The notes under the pieces are model-generated. The model made no database searches. It saw nothing but the letters and a program-made list of their open reading frames with translations, and was not told the origin of the DNA. From positions 1,116,001-1,180,000 of the forward strand of contig NW_027464602.1 of assembly GCF_043290135.1 (NCBI RefSeq): a stretch of 64,000 nt of DNA, given 5' to 3'. Source of the DNA: Rhipicephalus microplus (lineage: Eukaryota; Arthropoda; Arachnida; Ixodida; Ixodidae). Positions 50,481 to 63,312 of the stretch are shown here, piece by piece; the stretch's first letter is position 1, and each line of letters starts with the position of its first letter. Made by a program: the position numbers and the translations under genes.

Positions 50481-53400
50481 CCCACAGAAAAAAAGCGCCA
50501 CACAACCACCGGGTAGGCTCGAACCTCCGACTTTTCGGTTAACAGCCGATCGCGCTAGCCAATTGCGCCACGGAGACAGTCCTGCTCCACTCTCACCACC
50601 ATAAGAACATATCTTAAAGCTATCAGCCCAAAGAAAAAAAAGCGCCGCACCACCACTGGGTGGGCTCGGACCTCCGACCTTTTGGTTAACAGCCGATCGC
50701 GCTAGCCAATTGCGCCACGGAGATAGTCCTGCTCCACTCTCACCACCATCAGAACATATCTTCAAAGCTATCAGCGCAAAGAAAAAAAAGCGCCGCACCA
50801 CCACTGGGTGGGCTCGAACCCCCAACCTTTCGGTTAACAGCCGATCGCGCAAGCCAATTTTGCCATGGAGACAGTCCTGCTCCACTCTCACCACCATCAG
50901 AACATATCTTCAAAGCTATCAGCCCAAAGAAAAAAAGCGCCATACCACCACAGGGTGGGCTCGAACCTCCAACCTTTCGGTTAACAGCCGATCGCGCTAG
51001 CCAATTGCCCCACGGAGACAGTCGTGCTCCACTCTCACCACCGTCAGAATATTTCTTCAGAGCTATCACCCCAAAGAAAAAAAAAGCGCCGCACCACCAC
51101 CGGTTGGGCTAGAACCTCCAACATTTCGGTTAACAGCCGATCGCGCTAGCCAATTGCGCCACGAAGACAGTCCTGCTCCACTCTCACCACCATCAGAACA
51201 TATCTTCAAAGCTATTACCGCAAAGAAAAAAGCAACACACCACTTCCGGGAGGGCTCAAAACTCCAACCTTTCGGTTAATAGCCGATCGCGCTAGCCCAT
51301 TGCGCCACGGAGACAGTCTTGCTCCACTCTCACCACCATCAGAACATATCTTCAAAGCTATCATCGCAAAGAAAAAAGCAACACACCACTCCCGGGAGGG
51401 CTCGAAACTCCAACCTTTCGGTCAACAGCCGATCGCGCTAGCCCATTGCGCCACGGAGACAGTCTTGCTCATCTCTCACCACCATCAGATCATATCATCA
51501 AAGCTATCAGCCCAAAGAAAAAAAAGCACCGCACCACCACCGGGTGGGATCGAACCTCCAACTTTTCGGTTAACAGCCGATCGCGCTGGCCAATTGCGCC
51601 ACGGAGACAGTCTTGCTCCCTTCTCACCACCATCAGAACATAACTTCAAAGCTATCAGCCCAAAGAAAAAAAAGCACCGCACCACCACCGTGTGGGCTCG
51701 AACCTCCAACCTTTTGGTTAACAGCCGATCGCGCTGGCGAATTGCGCCACGGAGACAGTCGTGCTTCACTCTCACCACCATCAGAAAATATCTTCAAAGC
51801 TATCAGCGCAAAGAAAAAAGCAAAACACCACTCCCGGGAGGGCTCGAACCTCCAACTTTTCGGTTAACAGCCGATTGCGCTAGCCAATTTCGCCACGGGG
51901 ACCGTCCTGCTCCGCTCTCACCACCGTCAGACCATTTATTCGGAGCTATCACCCCAAAGAAAAAAAAAGCGCCGCACCACCACCGGGTGGGCTCGAACCT
52001 CCCACTTTTCGGTTAACAGCCGATCGCGCTGGCCAATTGCGCCACGGAGACAGTCCTGCTCCACTCTCACCACAATTAGAACATATCTTCAAAGCTATCA
52101 GCCCAAAGAAAAAAAAAGCGCCGCACCACCACCGGGTGGGCTGGATTCTCCAACCTTTCGGTTAACAGCAGATCGCGCTAGCCTATTGCGCCACGGTGAC
52201 AATCGTGCTCCACTCTCACCACCATCAGAACATATCTACAAAGCTATCAGCGCAAAGAAAAAGAAGCGCCGCACCACCACTGGGTGGGCTCGAACCTCCA
52301 ACCTTTCGGTTAACAGCCGATCGCGCAAGCCAATTTTGCCATGGAGACAGTCCTGCTCCACTCTCACCACCATCAGAACATATCTTCAAAGGTATCAGCC
52401 CAAAAAAAAGCGCCGCACCACCACTGGGTGGGCTCGAACCTCCGACTTTTCGGTTAACAGCCGATCGCGCTAGCCAATTGCGCCACGGAGACAGTCCTGC
52501 TCCACTCTCACCACCATCAGAACATATCTTCAAAGCTATCAGCCCAAAGAAAAAAAACCGCCGCATCACCACCGGGTGGGCTCGAACCTCCAACTTTTCA
52601 GTTAACAGCCAATCGCGCTAGCCAATTGCGCCACGGAGACAGTCCTGCTCCACTCTCACCACCATCAGAACATATCTTCAAAGCTATCAGCACAAAGAAA
52701 AAAAGCGCCGCACCACCACCGGGTGGGCTCGAACCTCAGACTTTCCGGTTAACAGCCGATCAAGCTAGCCAATTGCGCCACGGAGATAGTCCTGCTCCAC
52801 TCTCACCACCATCAGAACATATCTTCAAAGCTATCAGCGCAAAGAAAAAAAGGGCCGCACCACCACTGGGTGGGCTCGAACCTCCAACCTTTCGGTTAAC
52901 AGCCGATCGTGCAAGCCAATTTTGCCATGGAGACAGTCCTGCTCCACTCTCACCACCATCAGAACATATCTTCAAAGCTATCAGCCCAAAGAAAAAAAAG
53001 CGCCATACCACCACAGGGTGGGCTCGAACCTCCGACCTTTTGGTTAACAGCCGATCGCGCTAGCCAATTGCGCCATGGAGACAGTCCTGCTCCACTCTCA
53101 CCACCATCAGAACATATCTTCAAAGCTATCAGCCCAAAGAAAAAAAAGCCCCGCACCACCACCGGGTGGGCTCGAACCTCCAACTTTTCGCTTAACAGCC
53201 GATCACGCTAGCCAATTGCGCCACGGAGACAGTCCTGCTCCACTCTCACCACCATCAGAACATATCTTCAAAGCTATCAGCCCACAGAAAAAAAGCGCCG
53301 CACAACCACCGGGTAGGCTCGAACCTCCGACTTTTCGGTTAACGGCCGATCGCGCTAGCCAATTGCGCCACGGAGACAGTCCTGCTCCACTCTCACCACC

Positions 53401-54609
53401 ATAAGAACATATCTTCAAAGCTATCAGCCCAAAGAAAAAAAAGCGCCGCACTACCACTGGGTGGGCTCGAACCTCCGACATTTTGGTTAACAGCCGATCG
53501 CGCTAGCCAATTGCGCCACGGAGACAGTCCTGCTCCTCCCTCACCACCATCAGAACATATTTTCAAAGCTATCAGCCCAAAGAAAAAAAAGCGCCGCACC
53601 ACCACCGGGTGGGCTCGAACCTCCAACTTTCCGGTTAACATCCGATCAAGCTAGCCAATTGCGCCACGGAGACAGTCCTGCTCCACTCTCACCACCATCA
53701 GAACATATCTTCAAAGCTATCAGCCCACAGAAAAAAAAGTGCCGCACAACCACCGGGTAGGCTCGAACCTCCAACTTTTCGGTTAACAGCCGATCACGCT
53801 AGCCAATTGCGCCACGGAGACAGACCTGCTCCACTCTCACCACCATAAGAACATATCATCAAAGCTATCAGCCCGAAGAAAAAAAAGCGCCACACCACCA
53901 CTGGGTGGGCTCGAACCTCCGACCTTTTCGTTAACAGCCGAGCGCGCTAGCCAATTGCGCCACGGGGACAGTCCTGCTCCACTCTCACCACCGTCAGAAC
54001 ATTTCTTCAGAGCTATCAGCCCAAAGAAAAAAAAAGCGCTGCACCACCACCGGGTGGGCTCGAACCTCCAACCTTACGGTTAACAGCCGATCGCGCTAGC
54101 CCATTGCGCCACGAAGACAGTCTTGCTCCACTCTCACCACCATCATAACATATCTTCAAAGCTATCAGCGCAAAGAAGAAAGCAACACACCACTCCCGGG
54201 AGGGCTTGAAACTCCAACCTTTCGGTCAACAGCCGATCGCGCTAGCCCATTGCGCCACGGAGACAGTCTTGCTCCCTTCTCACCACCATCAGAACATAAC
54301 TTCAAAGCTATCAGCCCAAAGAAAAAAAGCGCCATACCACCACAGGGTGGGCTCGAACCTCCGACCTTTTGGTTAACAGCCGATCGCGCTAGCCAATTGC
54401 GCCATGGAGACAGTCCTGCTCCACTCTCACCACCATCAGAACATATCTTCAAAGCTATCAGCCCAAAGAAAAAAAAGCACCGCACCACCACCGGGTGGGC
54501 TCGAACCTCCAACTTTTCGGTTAACAGCCGATCACGCTAGCCAATTGCGCCACGGAGACAGTCCTGCTCCACTCTCACCACCATCAGAACATATCTTCAA
54601 AGCTATCAG
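50481..54609 (-). repeat. 28-monomer higher-order block H2
   Basis: This has the same order as H1 but lacks one monomer at its start: near 50640-50730 the GGGCTCGGACC unit is followed directly by the GCGCAAAG unit, without the CTCAGAC unit present in H1, H3 and H4. It also skips several units near 52000 and contains extra GCCCCGC, GACATTTTGG and TTACGG units (53075-54240) of the kind seen in 36.9-47 kb. Length is 4,129 bp. Confidence 0.75.
54191..54264 (-). pseudogene. tRNA-Asn-like copy with lost B-box G and destroyed terminator
   Basis: The plus strand reads GGGCTTGAAACTCC, so the T loop is TTCAAGC (G57 to A), on top of the T53 change of this subfamily. The poly-A run just beyond its 3' end is GAAGAAAG (54177-54184) instead of GAAAAAAG, leaving at most three T in a row. 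This is the clearest unit in the window in which both the B-box and the terminator are broken. Confidence 0.7.
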
Positions 54610-57600
54610 CCCACAGAAAAAAAGCGCCACACAACCACCGGGTAGGCTCGAACCTCCGACCTTTCGGTTAACAGCCGATCGCGCTAGCCAATTGCGCCAC
54701 GGAGACAGTCCTGCTCCACTCTCACCACCATAAGAACATATCTTCAAAGCTATCAGCCCAAAGAAAAAAAAGCGCCGCACCACCACTGGGTGGGCTCGGA
54801 CCTCCGACCTTTTGGTTAACAGCCGATCGCGCTAGTCAATTGCGCCTCGGAGACAGTCCTGCTCCACTCTCACCACCATCAGAACATATTTTCAAAGCTA
54901 TCAGCCCAAAGAAAAAAAAGCGCCGCACCACCACCGGGTGGGCTCGAACCTCAGACTTTCCGGTTAACAGCCGATCAAGCTAGCCAATTGCGCCACGGAG
55001 ATAGTCCTGCTTCACTCTCACCACCATCAGAACATATCTTCAAAGCTATCAGCGCAAAGAAAAAAAAGCGCCGCACCACCACTGGGTGGGCTCGAACCCC
55101 CAACCTTTCGGTTAACAGCCGATCGCGCAAGCCAATTTTGCCATGGAGACAGTCCTGCTCCACTCTCACCACCATCAGAACATATCTTCAAAGCTATCAG
55201 CCCAAAGAAAAAAAAGCGCCATACCGCCACAGGGTGGGCTCGAACCTCCAACCTTTCGGTTAACAGCCGATCGCGCTAGCCAATTGCCCCACGGAGACAG
55301 TCGTGCTCCACTCTCACCACCGTCAGAATATTTCTTCAGAGCTATCACCCCAAAGAAAAAAAAAGCGCCGCACCACCACCGGTTGGGCTAGAACCTCCAA
55401 CATTTCGGTTAACAGCCGATCGCGCTAGCCAATTGCGCCACGAAGACAGTCCTGCTCCACTCTCACCACCATCAGAACATATCTTCAAAGCTATTACAGC
55501 AAAGAAAAAAGCAACACACCACTCCCGGGAGGGCTCAAAACTCCAACCTTTCGGTTAATAGCCGATCGCGCTAGCCCATTGCGCCACGGAGACAGTCTTG
55601 CTCCACTCTCACCACCATCAGAACATATCTTCAAAGCTATCATCGCAAAGAAAAAAGCAACACACCACTCCCGGGAGGGCTCGAAACTCCAACCTTTCGG
55701 TCAACAGCCGATCGCGCTAGCCCATTGCGCCACGGAGACAGTCTTGCTCATCTCTCACCACCATCAGATCATATCATCAAAGCTATCATCCCAAAGAAAA
55801 AAAATCACCGCACCACCACCGGGTGGGATCGAACCTCCAACTTTTCGGTTAACAGCCGATCGCGCTGGCCAATTGCGCCACGGAGACAGTCTTGCTCCCT
55901 TCTCACCACCGTCAGAACATAACTTCAAAGCTATCAGCCCAAAGAAAAAAAAGCACCGCACCACCACCGTGTGGGCTCGAACCTCCAACCTTTTGGTTAA
56001 CAGCCGATCGCGCTAGCGAATTGCGCCACGGAGACAGTCGTGCTTCACTCTCACCACCATCAGAAAATATCTTCAAAGCTATCAGCGCAAAGAAAAAAGC
56101 AAAACACCACTCCCGGGAGGGCTCGAACCTCCAACTTTTCGGTTAACAGCCGATTGCGCTAGCCAATTTCGCCACGGGGACCGTCCTGCTCCACTCTCAC
56201 CACCGTCAGACCATTTATTCGGAGCTATCACCCCAAAGAAAAAAAAAGCGCCGCACCACCACCGGGTGGGCTCGAACCTCCAACCTTTCGGGTAGCAGCC
56301 GATCGCGCTAGCCAATTGCCCCACGGAGACAGTCGTGCTCCACTCTCACCACCGTCAGAATATTTCTTCAGAGCTATCACCCCAAAGAAAAAAAGCGCCG
56401 CACCACCACCGGTTGGGCTAGAACCTCCAACATTTCGGTTAGCAGCCGATCGCGCTAGCCAATTGCGCCAAGAAGACAGTCCTGCTCCACTCTCACCACC
56501 ATCAGAACATATCTTCAAAGCTATCATCGCAAAGAAAAAAGCAACACACCACTCCCGGGAGGGCTCGAAACTCCAACCTTTCGGTCAACAGCCGATCGCG
56601 CTAGCCCATTGCGCCACGAAGACAGTCTTGCTCATCTCTCACCACCATCAGATCATATCATCAAAGCTATCAGCCCAAAGAAAAAAAAAGCACCGCACCA
56701 CCACCGGGTGGGATCGAAACTCCAACTTTTCGGTTAACAGCCGATCGCGCTGGCCAATTGCGCCACGGAGACAGTCCTGCTCCACTCTCACCACAATTAG
56801 AACATATCTTCAAAGCTATCAGCCCAAAGAAAAAAAAAAAGCGCCGCACCACCACCGGGTGGGCTGGATTCTCCAACCTTTCGGTTAACAGCAGTCGCGC
56901 TAGCCTATTGCGCCACGGTGACAATCGTGCTCCACTCTCACCACCATCAGAACATATCTTCAAAGCTATCAGCGCAAAGAAAAAAAAGCGCCGCACCACC
57001 ACTGGGTGAACTCGAACCTCCAACCTTTCGGTTAACAGCCGATCGCGCAAGCCAATTTTGCCATGGAGACAGTCCTGCTCCACTCTCACCACCATCAGAA
57101 CATATCTTCAAAGGTATCAGCCCAAAAAAAAGTGCCGCACCACCACTGGGTGGGCTCGAACCTCCGACTTTTCGGTTAACAGCCGATCGCGCTAGCCAAT
57201 TGCGCCACGGAGACAGTCCTGCTCCACTCTCACCACCATCAGAACATATCTTCAAAGCTATCAGCCCAAAGAAAAAAAACCGCCGCACCACCACCGGGTG
57301 GGCTCGAACCTCCAACTTTTCGGTTAACAGCCAATCGCGCTAGCCAATTGCGCCACGGAGACAGTCCTGCTCCACTCTCACCACCATCAGAACATATCTT
57401 CAAAGCTATCAGCACAACGAAAAAAAGCGCCGCACCACCACCGGGTGGGCTCGAACCTCAGACTTTCCGGTTAACAGCCGATCAAGCTAGCCCATTGCGC
57501 CACGGAGATAGTCCTGCTCCACTCTCACCACCATCAGAACATATCTTCAAAGCTATCAGCGCAAAGAAAAAAAAGCGCCGCACCACCACTGGGTGGGCTC

Positions 57601-58002
57601 GAACCTCCAACCTTTCGGTTAACAGCCGATCGTGCAAGCCAATTTTGCCATGGAGACAGTCCTGCTCCACTCTCACCACCATCAGAACATATCTTCAAAG
57701 CTATCAGCCCAAAGAAAAAAAGCTCCATACCACCACAGGGTGGGCTCGAACCTCCGACCTTTTGGTTAACAGCCGATCGCGCTAGCCAATCGCGCCATGG
57801 AGACAGTCCTGCTCCACTCTCACCACCATCAGAACATATCTTCAAAGCTATCAGCCCAAAGAAAAAAAAGCACCGCACCACCACCGGGTGGGCTCGAACC
57901 TCCAACTTTTCGGTTAACAGCCGATCACGCTAGCCAATTGCGCCACGGAGACAGTCCTGCTCCACTCTCACCACCATCAGAACATATCTTCAAAGCTATC
58001 AG
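54610..58002 (-). repeat. 23-monomer higher-order block H3
   Basis: This block is 3,393 bp. It follows H1 closely, including the GGATTCTCC, GTGCCGC, CCGCCGC and CTCAGAC units. Private changes are a CCATTTT-to-CAGCAGTCGCG 1-bp deletion near 56892, the longest poly-A run noticed in the window (11 A at 56830-56840), CGCCAAGAAGAC near 56467 and AGCACAACG near 57412. Confidence 0.78.
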
Positions 58003-61000
58003 CCCACAGAAAAAAAGCGCCACACAACCACCGGGTAGGCTCGAACCTCCGACTTTTCGGTTAACAGCCGATCGCGCTAGCCAATTGCGCCACGGAGACA
58101 GTCCTGCTCCACTCTCACCACCATAAGAACATATCTTAAAGCTATCAGCCCAAAGAAAAAAAAGCGCCGCACCACCACTGGGTGGGCTCGGACCTCCGAC
58201 CTTTTGGTTAACAGCCGATCGCGCTAGCCAATTGCGCCACGGAGACAGTCCTGCTCCACTCTCACCACCATCAGAACATATTTTCAAAGCTATCAGCACA
58301 AAGAAAAAAAAGCGCCGCACCACCACCGGGTGGGCTCGAACCTCAGACTTTCCGGTTAACAGCCGATCAAGCTAGCCAATTGCGCCACGGAGATAGTCCT
58401 GCTCCACTCTCACCACCATCAGAACATATCTTCAAAGCTATCAGCGCAAAGAAAAAAAAGCGCCGCACCACCACTGGGTGGGCTCGAACCCCCAACCTTT
58501 CGGTTAACAGCCGATCGCGCAAGCCAATTTTGCCATGGAGACAGTCCTGCTCCACTCTCACCACCATCAGAACATATCTTCAAAGCTATCAGCCCAAAGA
58601 AAAAAAAGCGCCATACCACCACAGGGTGGGCTCGAACCTCCAACCTTTCGGTTAACAGCCGATCGCGCTAGCCAATTGCCCCACGGAGACAGTCGTGCTC
58701 CACTCTCACCACCGTCAGAATATTTCTTCAGAGCTATCACCCCAAAGAAAAAAAAAGCGCCGCACCACCACCGGTTGGGCTAGAACCTCCAACATTTCGG
58801 TTAACAGCCGATCGCGCTAGCCAATTGCGCCACGAAGACAGTCCTGCTCCACTCTCACCACCATCAGAACATATCTTCAAAGCTATTACCGCAAAGAAAA
58901 AAGCAACACACCACTTCCGGGAGGGCTCAAAACTCCAACCTTTCGGTTAATAGCCGATCGCGCTAGCCCATTGCGCCACGGAGACAGTCTTGCTCCACTC
59001 TCACCACCATCAGAACATATCTTCAAAGCTATCATCGCAAAGAAAAAAGCAACACACCACTCCCGGGAGGGCTCGAAACTCCAACCTTTCGGTCAACAGC
59101 CGATCGCGCTAGCCCATTGCGCCACGGAGACAGTCTTGCTCATCTCTCACCACCATCAGATCATATCATCAAAGCTATCAGCCCAAAGAAAAAAAAGCAC
59201 CGCACCACCACCGGGTGGGATTGAACCTCCAACTTTTCGGTTAACAGCCGATCGCGCTGGCCAATTGCGCCACGGAGACAGTCTTGCTCCCTTCTCACCA
59301 CCATCAGAACATAACTTCAAAGCTATCAGCCCAAAGAAAAAAAAGCACCGCACCACCACCGTGTGGGCTCGAACCTCCAACCTTTTGGTTAACAGCCGAT
59401 CGCGCTGGCGAATTGCGCCACGGAGACAGTCGTGCTTCACTCTCACCACCATCAGAAAATATCTTCAAAGCTATCAGCGCAAAGAAAAAAGCAAAACACC
59501 ACTCCCGGGAGGGCTCGAACCTCCAACTTTTCGGTTAACAGCCGATTGCGCTAGCAAATTTCGCCACGGGGACCGTCCTGCTCCACTCTCACCACCGTCA
59601 GACCATTTATTCGGAGCTATCACCCCAAAGAAAAAAAAAGCGCCGCACCACCACCGGGTGGGCTCGAACCTCCAACCTTTCGGGTAGCAGCCGATCGCGC
59701 TAGCCAATTGCCCCACGGAGACAGTCGTGCTCCACTCTCACCACCGTCAGAATATTTCTTCAGAGCTATCACCCCAAAGAAAAAAAGCGCCGCACCACCA
59801 CCGGTTGGGCTAGAACCTCCAACATTTCGGTTAGCAGCCGATCGCGCTAGCCAATTGCGCCACGAAGACAGTCCTGCTCCACTCTCACCACCATCAGAAC
59901 ATATCTTCAAAGCTATCATCGCAAAGAAAAAAGCAACACACCACTCCCGGGAGGGCTCGAAACTCCAACCTTTCGGTCTACAGCCGATCGCGCTAGCCCA
60001 TTGCGCCACGGAGACAGTCTTGCTCATCTCTCACCACCATCAGATCATATCATCAAAGCTATCAGCCCAAAGAAAAAAAAGCACCGCACCACCACCGGGT
60101 GGGATCGAAACTCCAACTTTTCGGTTAACAGCCGATCGCGCTGGCCAATTGCGCCACGGAGACAGTCCTGCTCCACTCTCATCACAATTAGAACATATCT
60201 TCAAAGCTATCAGCCCAAAGAAAAAAAAAGCGCCGCACCACCACCGGGTGGGCTGGATTCTCCAACCTTTCGGTTAACAGCAGATCGCGCTAGCCTATTG
60301 CGCCACGGTGACAATCGTGCTCCACTCTCACCACCATCAGAACATATCTTCAAAGCTATCAGCGCAAAGAAAAAAAAGCACCGCACCACCACTGGGTGGG
60401 CTCGAACCTCCAACCTTTCGGTTAACAGCCGATCGCGCAAGCCAATTTTGCCATGGAGACAGTCCTGCTCCACTCTCACCACCATCAGAACATATCTTCA
60501 AAGGTATCAGCCCAAAAAAAGCGCCGCACCACCACTGGGTGGGCTCGAACCTCCGACTTTTCGGTTAACAGCCGATCGCGCTAGCCAATTGCGCCACGGA
60601 GACAGTCCTGCTCCACTCTCACCACCATCAGAACATATCTTCAAAGCTATCAGCCCAAAGAAAAAAAACCGCCGCACCACCACCGGGTGGGCTCGAACCT
60701 CCAACTTTTCAGTTAACAGCCAATCGCGCTAGCCAATTGCGCCACGGAGACAGTCCTGCTCCACTCTCACCACCATCAGAACATATCTTCAAAGCTATCA
60801 GCACAAAGAAAAAAAGCGCCGCACCACCACCGGGTGGGCTCGAACCTCAGACTTTCCGGTTAACAGCCGATCAAGCTAGCCAATTGCGCCACGGAGATAG
60901 TCCTGCTCCACTCTCACCACCATCAGAACATATCTTCAAAGCTATCAGCGCAAAGAAAAAAAAGCGCCGCACCACCACTGGGTGGGCTCGAACCTCCAAC

Positions 61001-63312
61001 ATTTCGGTTAACAGCCGATCGTGCAAGCCAATTTTGCCATGGAGACAGTCCTGCTCCACTCTCACCACCATCAGAACATATCTTCAAAGCTATCAGCCCA
61101 AAGAAAAAAAAGCGCCATATCACCACAGGGTGGGCTCGAACCTCCGACCTTTTGGTTAACAGCCGATCGCGCTAGCCAATTGCGCCATGGAGACAGTCCT
61201 GCTCCACTCTCACCACCATCAGAACATATCTTCAAAGCTATCAGCCCAAAGAAAAAAAAGCCCCGCACCACCACCGGGTGGGCTCGAACCTCCAACTTTT
61301 CGCTTAACAGCCGATCACGCTAGCCAATTGCGCCACGGAGACAGTCCTGCTCCACTCTCACCACCATCAGAACATATCTTCAAAGCTATCAGCCCACAGA
61401 AAAAAAGCGCCGCACAACCACCGGGTAGGCTCGAACCTCCGACTTTTCGGTTAACAGCCGATCGCGCTAGCCAATTGCGCCACGGAGACAGTCCTTCTCC
61501 ACTCTCACCACCATAAGAACATATCTTCAAAGCTATCAGCCCAAAGAAAAAAAAGCGCCGCACTACCACTGGGTGGGCTCGAACCTCCGACATTTTGGTT
61601 AACAGCCGATCGCGCTAGCCAATTGCGCCACGGAGACAGTCCTGCTCCTCCCTCACCACCATCAGAACATATTTTCAAAGCTATCAGCCCAAAGAAAAAA
61701 AAGCGCCGCACCACCACCGGGTGGGCTCGAACCCCCAACTTTCCGGTTAACATCCGATCAAGCTAGCCAATTGCGCCACGGAGACAGTCCTGCTCCACTC
61801 TCACCACCATCAGAACATATCTTCAAAGCTATCAGCCCACAGAAAAAAAAGTGCCGCACAACCACCGGGTAGGCTCGAACCTCCAACTTTTCGGTTAACA
61901 GCCGATCGCGCTAGCCAATTGCGCCACGGAGACAGACCTGCTCCACTCTCACCACCATAAGAACATATCATCAAAGCTATCAGCCCGAAGAAAAAAAAAC
62001 GCCACACCACCACTGGGTGGGCTCGAACCTCCGACCTTTTCGTTAACAGCCGATCGCGCTAGCCAATTGCGCCACGGAGACAGTCCTGCTCCACTCTTAC
62101 CACCGTCAGAACATTTCTTCAGAGCTATCAGCCCAAAGAAAAAAAAAGCGCTGCACCACGACCGGGTGGGCTCGAACCTCCAACCTTACGGTTAACAGCC
62201 GATCGCGCTAGCGAATTGCGCCACGGAGACAGTCGTGCTTCACTCTCACCACCATCAGAAAATATCTTCAAAGCTATCAGCGCAAAGAAAAAAGCAAAAC
62301 ACCACTCCCGGGAGGGCTCGAACCTCCAACTTTTCGGTTAACAGCCGATTGCGCTAGCCAATTTCGCCACGGGGACCGTCCTGCTCCACTCTCACCACCG
62401 TCAGACCATTTATTCGGAGCTATCACCCCAAAGAAAAAAAAAGCGCCGCACCACCACCGGGTGGGCTCGAACCTCCAACCTTTCGGGTAGCAGCCGATCG
62501 CGCTAGCCAATTGCCCCACGGAGACAGTCGTGCTCCACTCTCACCACCGTCAGAATATTTCTTCAGAGCTATCACCCCAAAGAAAAAAAGCGCCGCACCA
62601 CCACCGGTTGGGCTAGAACCTCCAACATTTCGGTTAGCAGCCGATCGCGCTAGCCAATTGCGCCAAGAAGACAGTCCTGCTCCACTCTCACCACCATCAG
62701 AACATATCTTCAAAGCTATCATCGCAAAGAAAAAAGCAACACACCACTCCCGGGTGGGCTCGAACCTCAGACTTTCCGGTTAACAGCCGATCAAGCTAGC
62801 CCATTGCGCCACGGAGATAGTCCTGCTCCACTCTCACCACCATCAGAACATATCTTCAAAGCTATCAGCGCAAAGAAAAAAAAGCGCCGCACCACCACTG
62901 GGTGGGCTCGAACCTCCAACATTTCGGTTAACAGCCGATCGTGCAAGCCAATTTTGCCATGGAGACAGTCCTGCTCCACTCTCACCACCATCAGAACATA
63001 TCTTCAAAGCTATCAGCCCAAAGAAAAAAAAGCGCCATACCACCACAGGGTGGGCTCGAACCTCCGACCTTTTGGTTAACAGCCGATCGCGCTAGCCAAT
63101 CGCGCCATGGAGACAGTCCTGCTCCACTCTCACCACCATCAGAACATATCTTCAAAGCTATCAGCCCAAAGAAAAAAAAGCACCGCACCACCACCGGGTG
63201 GGCTCGAACCTCCAACTTTTCGGTTAACAGCCGATCACGCTAGCCAATTGCGCCACGGAGACAGTCCTGCTCCACTCTCACCACCATCAGAACATATCTT
63301 CAAAGCTATCAG
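58003..63312 (-). repeat. 36-monomer higher-order block H4 with a 13-monomer insertion
   Basis: This block is 5,310 bp, equal to the H3 length plus about 1,920 bp (13 monomers). The first part follows H1 and H3. From about 60740 to 62190 it follows H2 (offset 8,111-8,112 bp from 52626-54080). Near 62200 it jumps to units like 56030-56555 of H3, and near 62750 to units like 57450 of H3. It is therefore a mosaic of at least three older blocks. Confidence 0.72.
62740..62775 (-). other. Intra-monomer chimeric junction
   Basis: The plus strand reads CACTCCCGGGTGGGCTCG and then GAACCTCAGACTTTCCGG. The left part is the CTCCCGGG subfamily as at 56535-56555 and the right part is the CTCAGAC subfamily as at about 57450. 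To the left, 62228-62750 matches 56033-56555 at offset 6195. To the right, 62765-64000 matches 57455-58690 at offset 5309-5310. The difference of about 885 bp is six monomers. Confidence 0.72.
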
